5,315 bases of DNA, from positions 1-5,315 of the forward strand of contig CAUAWV010000066.1 of assembly GCA_958433005.1 (NCBI GenBank), given 5' to 3'. How positions within the stretch are numbered: position 1 is the first letter of the stretch; every line of letters starts with the position of its first letter. A program made the translations under genes and the position numbers. Origin of the DNA: an uncultured Collinsella sp. (GTDB lineage Bacteria > Actinomycetota > Coriobacteriia > Coriobacteriales > Coriobacteriaceae). The notes under the pieces were generated by a model. The model did not search any database, was not told the DNA's origin, and saw only the letters and a program-made list of their open reading frames with translations. Positions 4,704-5,315 of the stretch are shown here, piece by piece.

Positions 4704-5315
4704 TTAGAACTCGGCAAATTCGGGAGCGCCGACCTCAATCTCCTCACGCCCCGCCATAAGCTCGCGCATCTTAGCGCAAAACGACTCCTGCTCCCCCGCC
4801 TTAAACACCAAATGAAGTGTCACGGCATCCGCGTACTCGGTATCCGAAACCTTGGCACCGGAATCCTGGGCCAAGCGAAGCACCTGCTCATACTGCGGAT
4901 AGGCCACATGCACGTCAACAGGCACGACACTCGTCATCTCGACGATCTGCCCGGCCTCCTGAGCCGCGGCCACCGCCGCTTGCGTCGCCGCAGTATAGGC
5001 GCGCACCAAGCCACCAGGACCCAACAGCGTGCCACCAAAATAGCGCGTCACTACGCAGCAAACATTTTTGAGCGCCGCACCGCGCAACACCTCGAGCGTC
5101 GGCATACCGCTCGTGCGGCTCGGCTCACCATCATCGCTCTGGCGCTCGCGTCCATCGACCAAAATCCACGCGGGAACATTGTGTCGAGCGTCGTAATGAC
5201 GCTTGCGAACCATCTCGATAAAGGCATTCGCCTCGTCCTCGGACTCAATATGGACCAGCTGGGCAATAAACCGGCTCTTGCGGTCCACAAACTCACCCGA
5301 AACCTCAATATTCGA
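4704..5315 (-). CDS. yigZ: YigZ/IMPACT family protein (UPF0029), 5' end beyond the window
   Basis: 203 residues are visible. The frame is open to the window edge and reads GEFVDRKSRFIAQL near the start, the usual N-terminal block of YigZ proteins. The true start codon therefore lies outside, and a GTG at 5288 is an internal Val. Numbering from the first complete codon in the window, the N-terminal IMPACT domain contains DGEPSRTSGMPTLEVL at about 62-77 and the signature VVTRYFGGTLLGPGGLVRAY at about 88-107. The C-terminal ferredoxin-like domain (DUF1949 type) covers roughly 130-200. The usual family length is about 205-215 residues, so only a few residues are missing. The eukaryotic relative IMPACT restrains the Gcn2 kinase on ribosomes; the bacterial role is not settled. 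It ends at the hairpin at 4654-4700 and is convergent with the C_GCAxxG gene. Confidence 0.93.
   Translation of the reverse strand, partial: SNIEVSGEFVDRKSRFIAQLVHIESEDEANAFIEMVRKRHYDARHNVPAWILVDGRERQSDDGEPSRTSGMPTLEVLRGAALKNVCCVVTRYFGGTLLGPGGLVRAYTAATQAAVAAAQEAGQIVEMTSVVPVDVHVAYPQYEQVLRLAQDSGAKVSDTEYADAVTLHLVFKAGEQESFCAKMRELMAGREEIEVGAPEFAEF

Noticed and set aside
5286..5288. GTG as the start of the YigZ-like protein
   Set aside because: The frame continues upstream to the window edge with sequence typical of the family N-terminus, and no ribosome site precedes this GTG.

Overview
This 5.3 kb stretch is GC-rich bacterial chromosome, densely coding, with short intergenic gaps, strong AGGAGG-type ribosome sites and intrinsic terminators. 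The gene families, the base composition and the style of the repeat at 435-465 suggest a gut actinobacterium of the class Coriobacteriia, perhaps Collinsella. That placement comes from recall and was not searched. Nothing in the window looks like a phage, insertion sequence, CRISPR array or RNA gene.

Layout, left to right. A small GGQ-domain release-factor-like protein (17-409, minus) lies downstream of xanthine phosphoribosyltransferase xpt (493-1071, minus). The two are separated by a perfect 15-bp-arm palindrome that also forms an intrinsic terminator. Next come a 12-helix drug/metabolite transporter of the MFS (1229-2533, minus) and a PLP enzyme of the O-acetylhomoserine sulfhydrylase type, metY (2675-3958, minus), again with a strong terminator between them. 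A 230-nt divergent intergenic region follows, carrying a fair metY promoter and a conspicuous hairpin next to the ribosome site of a C_GCAxxG_C_C putative redox protein (4189-4635, plus). The right end holds the 3' part of a YigZ/IMPACT-family gene (4704-5315, minus). It converges on the redox gene across a shared GC-rich hairpin and continues beyond the window.

Working together: the genes are mostly ordinary housekeeping or accessory functions and not one pathway. They cover purine salvage (xpt), sulfur assimilation into homocysteine (metY), efflux (MFS), a cysteine-rich protein probably linked to redox or transport, and two translation-associated proteins (a release-factor-like rescue candidate and YigZ/IMPACT). 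Four minus-strand genes run in the same direction. However, two of the three gaps between them hold terminators placed only 20-27 nt before the next start codon, which leaves no room for a conventional promoter after the terminator. This is the least ordinary feature of the window and raises the possibility of readthrough or attenuation control.

I found no convincing previously undescribed multi-gene system. The best leads are the terminator placement, the palindromic repeat, the hairpin before the redox gene, and the little-characterised release-factor-like and C_GCAxxG proteins.
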